Program-made: the position numbers and the translations under genes | Origin: a virus | Length of the DNA: 23,268 nucleotides | Reading direction: 5' to 3' (one strand) | Virus record (IMG/VR): IMGVR_UViG_3300035698_030596 | Coordinates: 1-23,268 of that record | Notes under the pieces: generated by a model | Seen by the model: the letters and a program-made list of their open reading frames with translations, nothing else | Database searches by the model: none | Told to the model about the DNA's origin: nothing | In this document: positions 15,061-21,686 of the stretch, piece by piece | Layout: each line of letters starts with the position of its first letter | Numbering within the stretch: position 1 is the first letter of the stretch

Positions 15061-15064
15061 AGTA

Positions 15065-15388
15065 ATGAAACATCTAAAACATTTTGAAAATAGTCGATTT
15101 ACTGAAAAAATAAAAGTCAGTAAATATGATGGATTACAACAACGCGCACTACCTACTAAAAGGAGATTAAGTGAAGAAGAAAATAAATTTATGCTTACTA
15201 ATATGTCAAATTATGCATGGTCAAATTTTATTGATGCAAATGGACATATAGGATTGGGTGGTGGTATGAGCGATAATGAGGAACAAGAACCTACTTTTAG
15301 GAGCTATATTACTGAAGATGATTTATTGAATGCAATGGTTGCTGACCGTTTTGAGAAGGCTAAACGTCGCGTTTGTGGTTCTTTTTAA
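15065..15388 (+). CDS. Small unknown protein with capsid-targeting-like N-terminus
   Basis: A 107-residue protein that begins MKHLKHFENSRF, almost the same as the MKHIRKFES start of the Q/A/P-repeat protein, while the rest of the two proteins is unrelated. After a basic segment (about 15-35) it has a helical part, a glycine stretch (IGLGGGMSD) and a charged C-terminus with a run of basic residues (FEKAKRRV). No recognised domain. Its last 29 bases overlap the convergent homing-endonuclease-like gene. The near-identity of the first nine residues with an otherwise different protein supports both the start codon and a shared targeting role. Function unknown. Confidence 0.75.
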   Translation: MKHLKHFENSRFTEKIKVSKYDGLQQRALPTKRRLSEEENKFMLTNMSNYAWSNFIDANGHIGLGGGMSDNEEQEPTFRSYITEDDLLNAMVADRFEKAKRRVCGSF

Positions 15389-16055
15389 AATTATCCCACA
15401 TTAATTCCCAAATAATATTTCGATGTTTATAAGACAATTTAACCAAATTAATATAATTATCTTCACAATATTCAACTTTAATATTATTATCATTTTTTCT
15501 ATGAAACTTTATATAATCATCTTGTGAATAAAATTCAATACAGGTTCTTATTTTTGGCAAATAAAAATCAAATCCCAATTTACAATCACAATCCTCAAAT
15601 TTATAGTCTTGTAAAAATTCAATATTATTTTTGGTCAAAAATTCAATAATCTCTTGTTTCGATTCATTAACTAAATCACTATCAGAGTATTTAGTAACTA
15701 TTTTATACTTAGGAACAACACCTTCTAAATGTGAAGTAGCTCTTTGTTCATATTTATTACCCTTATAATCATAAAAAATAATCTTATTAAGAGAACCATT
15801 ATATTCAGTATCTGAATAATCATATTTATTACACCAAACTTCATTAGCCTCCTGTATAAAATCAACAGTTGTCTTCTTCTCAGTTGTTTTTTCAGGACAC
15901 CTACCCATTAAATGCTTTTTCGGACATTGTGACATGGTAATACCATTATGAGACAGTGTAATATGTGTTCTCATATTAACATAATCTATGTAATCATATT
16001 TATAACCATGTACAGCACGTGCATTATCTATGAATCTTTTGAAATTCTTGTTCAT
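15360..16055 (-). CDS. Homing-endonuclease-like protein (Vsr/PD-(D/E)xK type with DUF723-like repeats)
   Basis: A 231-residue protein. The start MNKNFKRFIDNA at 16055 is chosen because a GATATATAC box lies just upstream. Two copies of a DUF723-like DNA-binding repeat follow: FKRFIDNARAVHGYKYDY (5-22, ending near CPKKHLMGRC) and DFIQEANEVWCNKYDY (65-80, ending near HLEGVVPKY). The C-terminal nuclease-like domain has E135 (ESKQEIIEFL), D163 (FDFYLP) and E174 (CIEFYSQDDY), the order of catalytic residues in Vsr-like phage homing endonucleases. The usual E-Y-D-G-x-Q-H stretch reads E-F-Y-S-Q-D-D-Y here, so activity may be lost or altered. It sits next to uvsX, divergent from it. Family reading is by memory of such phage genes. 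Confidence 0.65.
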   Translation of the reverse strand: MNKNFKRFIDNARAVHGYKYDYIDYVNMRTHITLSHNGITMSQCPKKHLMGRCPEKTTEKKTTVDFIQEANEVWCNKYDYSDTEYNGSLNKIIFYDYKGNKYEQRATSHLEGVVPKYKIVTKYSDSDLVNESKQEIIEFLTKNNIEFLQDYKFEDCDCKLGFDFYLPKIRTCIEFYSQDDYIKFHRKNDNNIKVEYCEDNYINLVKLSYKHRNIIWELMWDNFKKNHKRDV

Positions 16056-16059
16056 AGTT

Positions 16060-16069
16060 GTATATATCC
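16060..16069 (-). promoter_or_regulatory. Phage promoter-like box GGATATATAC
   Basis: On the minus strand GGATATATAC ends four bases before the ATG at 16055. It supports that start over an in-frame ATG at 16091. Confidence 0.45.
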
Positions 16070-16075
16070 ATAAGT

Positions 16076-16124
16076 GTACGCCCCCCTTCATCTATAACTT
16101 AAAAAAGGTTGAAAAGGGGAGTAC
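16076..16124. repeat. Imperfect inverted repeat with C- and G-tracts upstream of uvsX
   Basis: The left arm GTACGCCCCCCTTCA (16076-16090) pairs imperfectly with the right arm TTGAAAAGGGGAGTAC (16109-16124): GTAC with GTAC, CCCC with GGGG, TTCA with TGAA, around an 18-base AT-rich centre. The runs of C and G stand out in this AT-rich sequence. It lies between the divergent starts of the endonuclease-like gene and uvsX, upstream of the uvsX box at 16131, so it is more likely a protein-binding site or recombination feature than part of the uvsX leader. Confidence 0.6.
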
Positions 16125-16130
16125 AACATT

Positions 16131-16140
16131 GAATATATAC
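16131..16140 (+). promoter_or_regulatory. Phage promoter-like box GAATATATAC
   Basis: Lies 19 bases before the uvsX ATG, with an A-rich leader (AAAAAGAAAGATTAAAAC) in between. Confidence 0.5.
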
Positions 16141-16159
16141 TAAAAAGAAAGATTAAAAC

Positions 16160-17368
16160 ATGGCTAAAAAAGCAAAAAGTCAATTTGAATTTTCTAGAAT
16201 CGGTTCTATTTTAGATAATATTTCAAAGACAGTTCCAATTCTTATAGAAAAGGAAATTAGAGAGAAGAAATTTATCTCAACAGGTGTTTATTTAATGGAC
16301 GCTGCGTTATCGGGAAAACTATTGGGTGGTGGAGTTGCCAACAACAGAATCACAGCATTAGCAGGTGAATCTGGTGCTGGTAAATCATTCGTAGCATATT
16401 CTATAGCGAAGCATGCACAAAGAGAAGGATATTCAATTATCTATATTGATACTGAGCAATCAGTTGACCTGGAAGATATTCCAAAATTTGGAGTAGATAA
16501 TTCATTAGCAAAATTCAGACTAGTTAGATCAAATAAAGTTGAAGATATTAATATGACTTTAACAAAATTAATTGATGAACTAAAAGATGAAAAAATGAAA
16601 GGTGCTAAACTACCAAAACTAATGATTGTATTAGATTCACTTGGTCAAATGGCATCTAATAAAGAAAAAGAAGACTTACTTAAAGGTAATATCAAACAAG
16701 ATATGACTAAAGCAAAAGCAATAGGTTCTATGTTCCGATCAATTAATACTGATCTAGGATTCCTAGAAATACCTATGATTGTATGTAACCATACTTACTT
16801 AACAATGGATTTATTCCCAAGAGCTGTTATGAAAGGTGGTAATGGACTTTTATACTCTGCCTCAGTAGTAGGAATGATGTCAAAATCAAAACTAAAAACT
16901 GGAGAGGAAGATGATATGGATCTTGGACAATCTGGAATTAATGTTCTATTCAAAACTCAAAAGAATAGACTCGCCAAACCCAAGAAAATCAGATTCGATA
17001 TATCTTTCGCGCATGGTATGAATCCTTATACAGGATTAGATGCTTTCTGTCGACCAGAATATTTTGAAGAAATTGGAATTGCTAAAGGGAAAATGTCAGT
17101 AGATAAAGATACGGGTGAAATGACCTTTACACCAGGAGGTAACAAATTTTATGTTAACCATCTTGATAAATCATTTTTCTTGAAAAGATTATTTACTGAG
17201 GAAGTTTTCACACAAGAGGTATTAGAAAAAATGGCTCCAATTGTAAATGATTATTTCCGTTTCAAATCTGTTGAAGAATTAGAAGAAACAGAGAAGAAAT
17301 TTCACGAAATTATGGAAGAATCTGAAATTTCTTCTGATGATTTTGATGCAGGAGATTTATTTGATTAA
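16160..17368 (+). CDS. uvsX: UvsX/RecA-family recombinase
   Basis: A 402-residue RecA-type strand-exchange ATPase, close in length to T4 UvsX (391). Walker A is GESGAGKS (69-76), the catalytic glutamate is in IDTEQ (E99), and Walker B is LMIVLDSLG (D159). The stretch DSLGQMASNKEKEDLL...QDMTKAKAIGSMFRS and the later NHTY...MKGGNGLLYSAS follow T4 UvsX closely, more than cellular RecA. The C-terminus is strongly acidic (SSDDFDAGDLFD), as in recombinases with a regulatory tail. It coats single-stranded DNA and drives recombination-dependent replication and repair. The start MAKKAKSQFEF lies 19 bases after a promoter-like box. It is followed after 14 bases by a small gene, probably in the same unit. 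Confidence 0.96.
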   Translation: MAKKAKSQFEFSRIGSILDNISKTVPILIEKEIREKKFISTGVYLMDAALSGKLLGGGVANNRITALAGESGAGKSFVAYSIAKHAQREGYSIIYIDTEQSVDLEDIPKFGVDNSLAKFRLVRSNKVEDINMTLTKLIDELKDEKMKGAKLPKLMIVLDSLGQMASNKEKEDLLKGNIKQDMTKAKAIGSMFRSINTDLGFLEIPMIVCNHTYLTMDLFPRAVMKGGNGLLYSASVVGMMSKSKLKTGEEDDMDLGQSGINVLFKTQKNRLAKPKKIRFDISFAHGMNPYTGLDAFCRPEYFEEIGIAKGKMSVDKDTGEMTFTPGGNKFYVNHLDKSFFLKRLFTEEVFTQEVLEKMAPIVNDYFRFKSVEELEETEKKFHEIMEESEISSDDFDAGDLFD

Positions 17369-17382
17369 AAAAAATTATTATC

Positions 17383-17577
17383 ATGAAGAAGATATTACTA
17401 AACATATTAGAATCTAAACAAATTGAACTAAGTGAAAAAAGATTCGATATTGTTTATAAAGCTGGTGTTAATAATATTATTTCTAACCTAGATTATTACC
17501 ACAATAAGCCATATAGCTGTAAGTCGGTATTAATGACATTATTTGAAGAAGGAGTATTGAAAGAGTTACAAAAATGA
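17383..17577 (+). CDS. Small unknown protein downstream of uvsX
   Basis: A 64-residue, mainly helical, basic protein that I do not recognise. It begins MKKILLNILESKQIELSEK and contains one tight Tyr-Tyr-His-Asn turn and two cysteine-free helices at the C-terminus (SVLMTLFEEGVLKELQK). The gene starts 14 bases after uvsX with an AAAAAAATTATTATC leader, so it is probably co-transcribed and could be an accessory of recombination, but nothing in its sequence shows this. Its short length makes it less certain than its neighbours. Confidence 0.6.
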   Translation: MKKILLNILESKQIELSEKRFDIVYKAGVNNIISNLDYYHNKPYSCKSVLMTLFEEGVLKELQK

Positions 17578-17625
17578 AATTTGTCCACCTTTCAACGTAT
17601 CTCGGACAATACTTCTTACTTTAAA

Positions 17626-17898
17626 TTATCTATATTTTATTACACCACCAATATTATTTGTAGTTGGTGCATTAAGACTCTTAGCTTGACCAAATAAAAA
17701 TTCAGTATATCTTTGAATTTGGTCTGGATGTTTAGTGAAATATTTTACTAAAGTATTTCTTTTTTCATCATCACTCATTTCATCCTGGTCATCCAAATTA
17801 TATAATTGAAATAATCTTAATAAGTTATTATCAACAAATCCTTCAGCATCTAATTGTGTTTTAGGATTATATCCTTCATAATCTTCAATGTATTCCAT
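17626..17898 (-). CDS. Small acidic unknown protein
   Basis: A 90-residue acidic, helical protein with no recognised motif. It begins MEYIEDYEGYNPKTQ and contains an Asp-rich turn (LDDQDEMSDDEKRN) followed by a helix-rich C-terminal part. Its ATG overlaps the stop of the upstream ART-like gene by one base (TAATG), so the two are coupled. By analogy with enzyme/partner pairs it might be an immunity, chaperone or regulator protein for the ART candidate, but that is only a positional guess. Confidence 0.65.
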   Translation of the reverse strand: MEYIEDYEGYNPKTQLDAEGFVDNNLLRLFQLYNLDDQDEMSDDEKRNTLVKYFTKHPDQIQRYTEFLFGQAKSLNAPTTNNIGGVIKYR

Positions 17899-18332
17899 TA
17901 TTGTTGTGATACTATTTTAGCCTCGGTTGTTGTATAAACCCATAATGGATCATTAACCACACTATTAGGCTCACCTTTCCAAAAGTTTTCTGCCATTAAT
18001 TTAATCTTATGCTCATCTTGAACTTCTTTAATGCTTGTTACCCATGATAAATCATGTTTATTGACTTCAGAAGTAGGTTCAACCGTATACAAATTATCGG
18101 TATTTCCACCAGCTTCGGATATTTTATCAGGATCATCACACATAAATAATGCTTCTCTATGTGATAATTTATTTTCAGGTCTATATTTTTCAACTATAGA
18201 AAAAGAATTTTCTTGTTCTTGATTATATCTATCACCACCTTTTAGTGTTTCACCTATTGGAAGTTCAATTCTACTACCATGATAGTATACTCTATCCGAG
18301 CTTTCAAAGTATTTGTGGAATTTTTTTATCAT
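17898..18332 (-). CDS. Putative ADP-ribosyltransferase (Arr-like) with capsid-targeting-like N-terminus
   Basis: A 144-residue protein. After the tag-like start MIKKFHKYFESS, residues 16-33 read YYHGSRIELPIGETLKGG, which matches the N-terminal motif of rifampin ADP-ribosyltransferases (YHGT...L..G..L.PG; H18 is the NAD-binding histidine). A central segment EALFMCDDPDKISEAGG (60-76) sits where Arr has its second strand and helix. LYTVEPTSEVNKHD (81-94) parallels the Arr VEP-x-G motif before its aspartate, FWKGEPNS (117-124) parallels its FPGNPTKSY segment, and PLWVYTTTEAKIV resembles its final strand. The length equals Arr (about 140). The family transfers ADP-ribose from NAD. A classical catalytic tyrosine is not obvious. 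T4 packages the ART Alt; a similar role is inference. The gene is coupled to the next one by TAATG. Confidence 0.5.
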   Translation of the reverse strand: MIKKFHKYFESSDRVYYHGSRIELPIGETLKGGDRYNQEQENSFSIVEKYRPENKLSHREALFMCDDPDKISEAGGNTDNLYTVEPTSEVNKHDLSWVTSIKEVQDEHKIKLMAENFWKGEPNSVVNDPLWVYTTTEAKIVSQQ

Positions 18333-18335
18333 AAA

Positions 18336-18346
18336 CTATATATTAA
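18336..18346 (-). promoter_or_regulatory. Phage promoter-like box TTAATATATAG
   Basis: On the minus strand TTAATATATAG ends three bases before the ART-like gene's ATG. Confidence 0.5.
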
Positions 18347-18389
18347 AAACAACTTTTTTAAAAAAGTATCTATAAATACAGTTTGTCTT

Positions 18390-18420
18390 TTTGGCAACTG
18401 TAAAAAAATAACTATATTTG
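18390..18420 (+). promoter_or_regulatory. Bacteroidota-type promoter (TTTG-N19-TAnnTTTG)
   Basis: TTTG at 18390-18393 and TATATTTG at 18413-18420 are 19 bases apart, matching the host primary-sigma consensus of Bacteroidota (-33 TTTG, -7 TAnnTTTG). The metallophosphoesterase ATG follows six bases later. A TATAAATA at 18371 is also present. This is the only exact host-type promoter that I noticed in the window, so the gene may be expressed early by host polymerase. Confidence 0.55.
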
Positions 18421-18425
18421 TAATA

Positions 18426-19040
18426 ATGATTTTAAGAGACAAAATACAAACAGACAAAGACCAAGAGGTATACTTCGCATCGGACTATCACTTTTGGCAC
18501 AAAAATGTTATCCGTTTTGACGGACGACCTTACGATAATGTCGTAGACATGAATGAAGAATTAATTGTTAAATGGAATAACAAAGTTAGTCCAGATGATA
18601 AAGTTTATTATTTAGGTGATATGGCTTTCGCCAGTAAAAACAAAACTCACGATTTAGTTTGGAGATTAAATGGTAAAATAACAATGATTATGGGTAACCA
18701 TGATCGTTATCAAACTATTGAACGAACAAAGAGATTTGACGGAATTTATGATTATGGAGAACTTTGGGTAACTGATGGCTCAGAATCACTTTCTGGAAAA
18801 TCACAAACACAACACATCTGTATGAGCCACTACCCTTTTATGGTTTGGAATGGACATCACAGAGGAAGTTGGATGTTACACGGACACTGCCATAACAGTT
18901 TGCGAAAAAACCAACCTGAATTCTACAACCGAAAAATTGAAGATATGGGATTGAACCACTGGAACTATGAACCAGTTTCTTACCAAGAACTGAAAGAAGT
19001 TATGGATAAGAAAATAATAGCAACAGTTGACCATCACTAA
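18426..19040 (+). CDS. Calcineurin-like metallophosphoesterase
   Basis: A 204-residue enzyme with every metal-binding block of the calcineurin-like phosphoesterase fold: D20-x-H22 in ASDYHFWH, G64-D65 in YYLGDM, G90-N91-H92-D93 in MGNHDR, H135 in MSHYPF, and G153-H154-x-H156 in LHGHCH. These coordinate two metals that hydrolyse phosphomonoesters or diesters; small phage relatives of this size act on unknown substrates. The start MILRDKIQTD is preferred because earlier in-frame ATGs lie in the intergenic and antisense region and would cover the promoter. The ATG is six bases after a host-type -7 box. The stop overlaps the next ATG (TAATG). Fold certain, substrate unknown; nucleotides or RNA ends are possible. 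Confidence 0.93.
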   Translation: MILRDKIQTDKDQEVYFASDYHFWHKNVIRFDGRPYDNVVDMNEELIVKWNNKVSPDDKVYYLGDMAFASKNKTHDLVWRLNGKITMIMGNHDRYQTIERTKRFDGIYDYGELWVTDGSESLSGKSQTQHICMSHYPFMVWNGHHRGSWMLHGHCHNSLRKNQPEFYNRKIEDMGLNHWNYEPVSYQELKEVMDKKIIATVDHH

Positions 19041-19423
19041 TGAAAAAGGCTGATAGAAAATTTTGTAAAAATAGAGGAAAAAGGATAGCTAATTGGTTAA
19101 ATAAAAGTTATCCTTTTTCTTCATATAACAAAACAAACCAAAATAATTATTCAAAATTAATCTATCGTTGGGTCGCTGAGGAAAGAAAAACAAAACTGAT
19201 TGTACAAGTAACACAAGAAAGATCTAACATCAACTTAGAAATAAGAAGAGCAGGGTTACCACATTTTGGTGGAAAACAAAAACCATTTATAATAAAACAG
19301 AAGAATTTTAACCTATTAAAAGAAGAATCCTTCGATGAATTCAAGAAAGAAGTAAGAGTTCTAGAAGACTTAGTATACAAATCATATGCCAGACACAGAA
19401 AAATCTCACAAATATTAATATAA
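19040..19423 (+). CDS. Small basic protein of unknown function
   Basis: A 127-residue, strongly basic protein (many Lys, Arg and Asn), with no recognised domain. The first third is basic and helical (KKADRKFCKNRGKRIANWLNK), the middle is beta-like (KLIVQVTQERSNINLEIRR), and the C-terminus is helical and charged. The charge suggests nucleic-acid binding, which is inference. Its ATG overlaps the metallophosphoesterase stop by one base, so it is translationally coupled and may work with that enzyme. Confidence 0.72.
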   Translation: MKKADRKFCKNRGKRIANWLNKSYPFSSYNKTNQNNYSKLIYRWVAEERKTKLIVQVTQERSNINLEIRRAGLPHFGGKQKPFIIKQKNFNLLKEESFDEFKKEVRVLEDLVYKSYARHRKISQILI

Positions 19424-19446
19424 TATATGGTATATCATGATGTTGC

Positions 19447-19974
19447 ATGAAATGTAAAAAACCATCAAAAATGGCAAAAGAAAAACAAACAATAGAATTT
19501 TACTACGGGAGAAGGTGGTTTGATATACGATTATCAGTATCATCAAACGCATATCATCTTCATTTTAGCACTATTCAAGAAGCAAATGACTTTTATGATC
19601 ATTATGATAAAACAACAGATAGAACATATCTTTTAAAAAATGTCTATCTTGATGGAGAACAGTATAATACAGGCATTGTTCCTGATACTCATGATGCTGT
19701 TACTTTTAAATATTGGGGAAATCAGTACCATGACATCGAAGCGGATAAAAAAAACAAAGTATATCGTGGCAAACCTCGTAACCGTGAAGAAATACTAAAA
19801 GACCGTGAATTATATAAACAATTAAATGGTAAAACTATCATAGTTAAAACAGATAAAGGCAGAGGCGGTGGTTTTAGTAATGGTAAAAATTGGGGAAACC
19901 CTGATTGGCGAGAAGTTAAATCACTTGTCTTACGAACAATTCGAAATGATAATTTGGATAAGCTATTAGATTAG
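19447..19974 (+). CDS. Unknown phage protein
   Basis: A 175-residue protein (or 167 if translation begins at the in-frame ATG 19471, MAKEKQTIEF). It is rich in aromatic residues and charged, with beta-like segments (IEFYYGRRWFDIRLSV, YLLKNVYLDGEQYNT) and a lysine/arginine/glycine loop (KTDKGRGGGFSNGKNWGN) near the C-terminus. I do not recognise a family. TAATATATGG at 19421 could be a degenerate promoter box; otherwise the gene follows the metallophosphoesterase unit by 23 bases. Its TAG shares bases with the stop of the convergent gene. Confidence 0.7.
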   Translation: MKCKKPSKMAKEKQTIEFYYGRRWFDIRLSVSSNAYHLHFSTIQEANDFYDHYDKTTDRTYLLKNVYLDGEQYNTGIVPDTHDAVTFKYWGNQYHDIEADKKNKVYRGKPRNREEILKDRELYKQLNGKTIIVKTDKGRGGGFSNGKNWGNPDWREVKSLVLRTIRNDNLDKLLD

Positions 19975-20699
19975 TGTTCAGACTTACCACCCCAATCATA
20001 TTCTACAATTAAGTGACCATTAGAGGTCAAAGTGTGTTTTTCCTTATCAACACTTAATATACCACAAACAGCTTCGCTTACTTTTGTAGCACTTAATTGC
20101 TTTTCTAAAACTTGGTTGAACTTTTCTTCATCGATAAAGTCCTTTACTTCGATTTTAATACCAATATCCATAACTTCCATTGTTTCATTAACAAGTTTCG
20201 TGTATGAATAATCAATCAAGTTAGATTTAACTTTTTCAAGCTCATCTTTTGTATAAATAACGACTTTTGTATCATATTTATTCCCATTAACAGAGAAATG
20301 ATGCTTTTCAGAGTTTTTAATATCTACATGACCTAATGATGTATCATAATGGTCAGCAATAATTTTTTCATGCTCGACAGTCGCCTTATCGATTCCCCGA
20401 TATAAACACTCTTGTATTTTCTGAACACGATATGAATCAGATTCTAATACTGAGAAACCCTCAAATGTAAGAACACCATCTTCTGCCATTGATTTTCTAT
20501 CACCTATAACATCATTAATAACTTTTTCAATTCGGTTAATACCATCAAGCCCATTTCTTTCTAGAAATGATATAAGCCTAGTATTATTCTTAAAATACTT
20601 ATCTAGCCTTTTTGGATTAATTTTCCATTTTTCAACATATTCATCGATATATTCATTAACTAATTTATAATATCTGTTCAGTTCTTCTGAATTTCCCAT
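19971..20699 (-). CDS. Unknown phage protein
   Basis: A 242-residue soluble protein with no motif that I recognise. The first 75 residues are helical and charged (MGNSEELNRYYKLVNEYIDEY...). The middle holds beta segments with several histidines (HYDTSLGHVDIKNSEKHHFSV, about 117-137), which might bind metal. The C-terminal half is alpha/beta and ends in a Trp-Gly-Gly turn. The start MGNSEELNRY does not fit the shared N-terminal tag. An AAATATATAG box ends three bases before the start. Stop bases are shared with the convergent 19447-19974 gene. Gene secure, function unknown. Confidence 0.75.
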   Translation of the reverse strand: MGNSEELNRYYKLVNEYIDEYVEKWKINPKRLDKYFKNNTRLISFLERNGLDGINRIEKVINDVIGDRKSMAEDGVLTFEGFSVLESDSYRVQKIQECLYRGIDKATVEHEKIIADHYDTSLGHVDIKNSEKHHFSVNGNKYDTKVVIYTKDELEKVKSNLIDYSYTKLVNETMEVMDIGIKIEVKDFIDEEKFNQVLEKQLSATKVSEAVCGILSVDKEKHTLTSNGHLIVEYDWGGKSEH

Positions 20700-20702
20700 G
20701 TT

Positions 20703-20713
20703 CTATATATTTA
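20703..20713 (-). promoter_or_regulatory. Phage promoter-like box AAATATATAG
   Basis: On the minus strand TAAATATATAG ends three bases before the ATG at 20699. It is divergent from the box at 20738. Confidence 0.5.
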
Positions 20714-20737
20714 TCATTGAGATTGGATATTCGCCTC

Positions 20738-20746
20738 TTAATATAT
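20738..20746 (+). promoter_or_regulatory. Phage promoter-like box TTAATATAT
   Basis: TTAATATAT runs directly into the ATG at 20747, so the box and the start codon overlap or touch. A more upstream promoter is not obvious. Confidence 0.35.
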
Positions 20747-21676
20747 ATGTTAGAAAAATATCAAAAATTTGTGAATTTAAGAGAATCTAAAGCATATTTC
20801 AATCGGAAACCAGTAGAATACATATTAAAAGAATCATATGATGATTTAAGAGAGGATCATGAGTTTATTCCAAGATTTTCATTGAAAAATATACGTGATT
20901 TCCAAAATATACCGATTAATGAACCGATTAAATATGACCAGAACATAATGATTAAAGCAATCAAGTATGGAATGATATTCTTAATCAACTATAAAGGAGA
21001 AAAAGATAAGCATTTTGCAGGTCATGAGCGTGTAATATACCCAATGGTGCTTGGACGTTCATCTAAAGGTAAAATACTTGTTAGAGGATGGCACTTGAAC
21101 GGATGGTCTGTATCAACAAATAGACATATTAATAAAATATGGAGAATGTTCAGGGCAGATAGAATTTTATCAATGACATTTACTGGTTCTTTTTATAGGT
21201 TAGCACCAAATGGTTATAATATGTATGATAAAGGTATGAGAGGTGGAATAATCGCTCGTGCAGATTTTAATGCTATTAGAAGAAACCAACAAACACTAGT
21301 TAAAGCACAAGCAATTCAAAATAAGGATGAAGTTTCACTAGAAAATGAAAATTCAAAATTTGCTACAATTAAAGTCAAACCAACAGATACTAAATTCGAC
21401 TTAGATAACCTTGAAGAGAATTCATATTTTAATAATATCAAAGATACTGAGGGAGTTCGTATATCATTCTTAAAAAGTATTTATGGAAATGAATATTTAT
21501 GCATTTTAGGAGCTATTGGCAGACCAGGAAATACAGTTAAAATACTAACTGACACAGGTCGTAATATTGGTGTTTATAAAGTTCTTGATTCAACAACTGG
21601 AGATGTGCTTAAAAATATTAAGAATGTAAAGGGTAATAAAATATATGATCTCTACATTTTTGATAAGAAATTATAA
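20747..21676 (+). CDS. WYL-like domain protein with capsid-targeting-like N-terminus
   Basis: A 309-residue protein. The start at 20747 gives MLEKYQKFVNLRES, a looser fit to the shared N-terminal pattern; an in-frame ATG at 20717 would place a promoter-like box inside the gene. Residues about 68-150 resemble a WYL domain: a hydrophobic strand IFLINYKG, then GHERVIYPMVLGRSSKGKILVRGWH with the conserved R-x-I-x-P-x-x-L-G pattern, and IWRMFRADRIL matching the conserved ending of that fold. WYL domains bind nucleic acids or nucleotide ligands and regulate bacterial transcription and defence. A separate C-terminal beta domain (about 205-309) is not recognised. No helix-turn-helix is present. The domain call is by motif resemblance only. 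Confidence 0.5.
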   Translation: MLEKYQKFVNLRESKAYFNRKPVEYILKESYDDLREDHEFIPRFSLKNIRDFQNIPINEPIKYDQNIMIKAIKYGMIFLINYKGEKDKHFAGHERVIYPMVLGRSSKGKILVRGWHLNGWSVSTNRHINKIWRMFRADRILSMTFTGSFYRLAPNGYNMYDKGMRGGIIARADFNAIRRNQQTLVKAQAIQNKDEVSLENENSKFATIKVKPTDTKFDLDNLEENSYFNNIKDTEGVRISFLKSIYGNEYLCILGAIGRPGNTVKILTDTGRNIGVYKVLDSTTGDVLKNIKNVKGNKIYDLYIFDKKL

Positions 21677-21683
21677 TATATAA
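21674..21683 (+). promoter_or_regulatory. Weak promoter-like box TAATATATAA
   Basis: Overlaps the stop of the WYL-like gene and ends three bases before the ATG at 21687. It could be chance in AT-rich DNA. Confidence 0.3.
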
Positions 21684-21686
21684 TTT

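Noticed and set aside
15990-16055. MNKNFKRFIDNA of the endonuclease-like protein considered as another capsid-targeting tag
   Set aside because: The same FxxFIxxA pattern recurs as the start of its second internal DUF723-like repeat, so it belongs to that domain.
17383-17415. MKKILLNILESK considered as a tag-bearing N-terminus
   Set aside because: It lacks the aromatic residue at the conserved position and looks like an ordinary helix start.
17578-17625. TTGTCC/GGACAA inverted repeat between convergent genes, considered as a terminator
   Set aside because: Only six pairs with a 17-base loop and no T-run; too weak to call.
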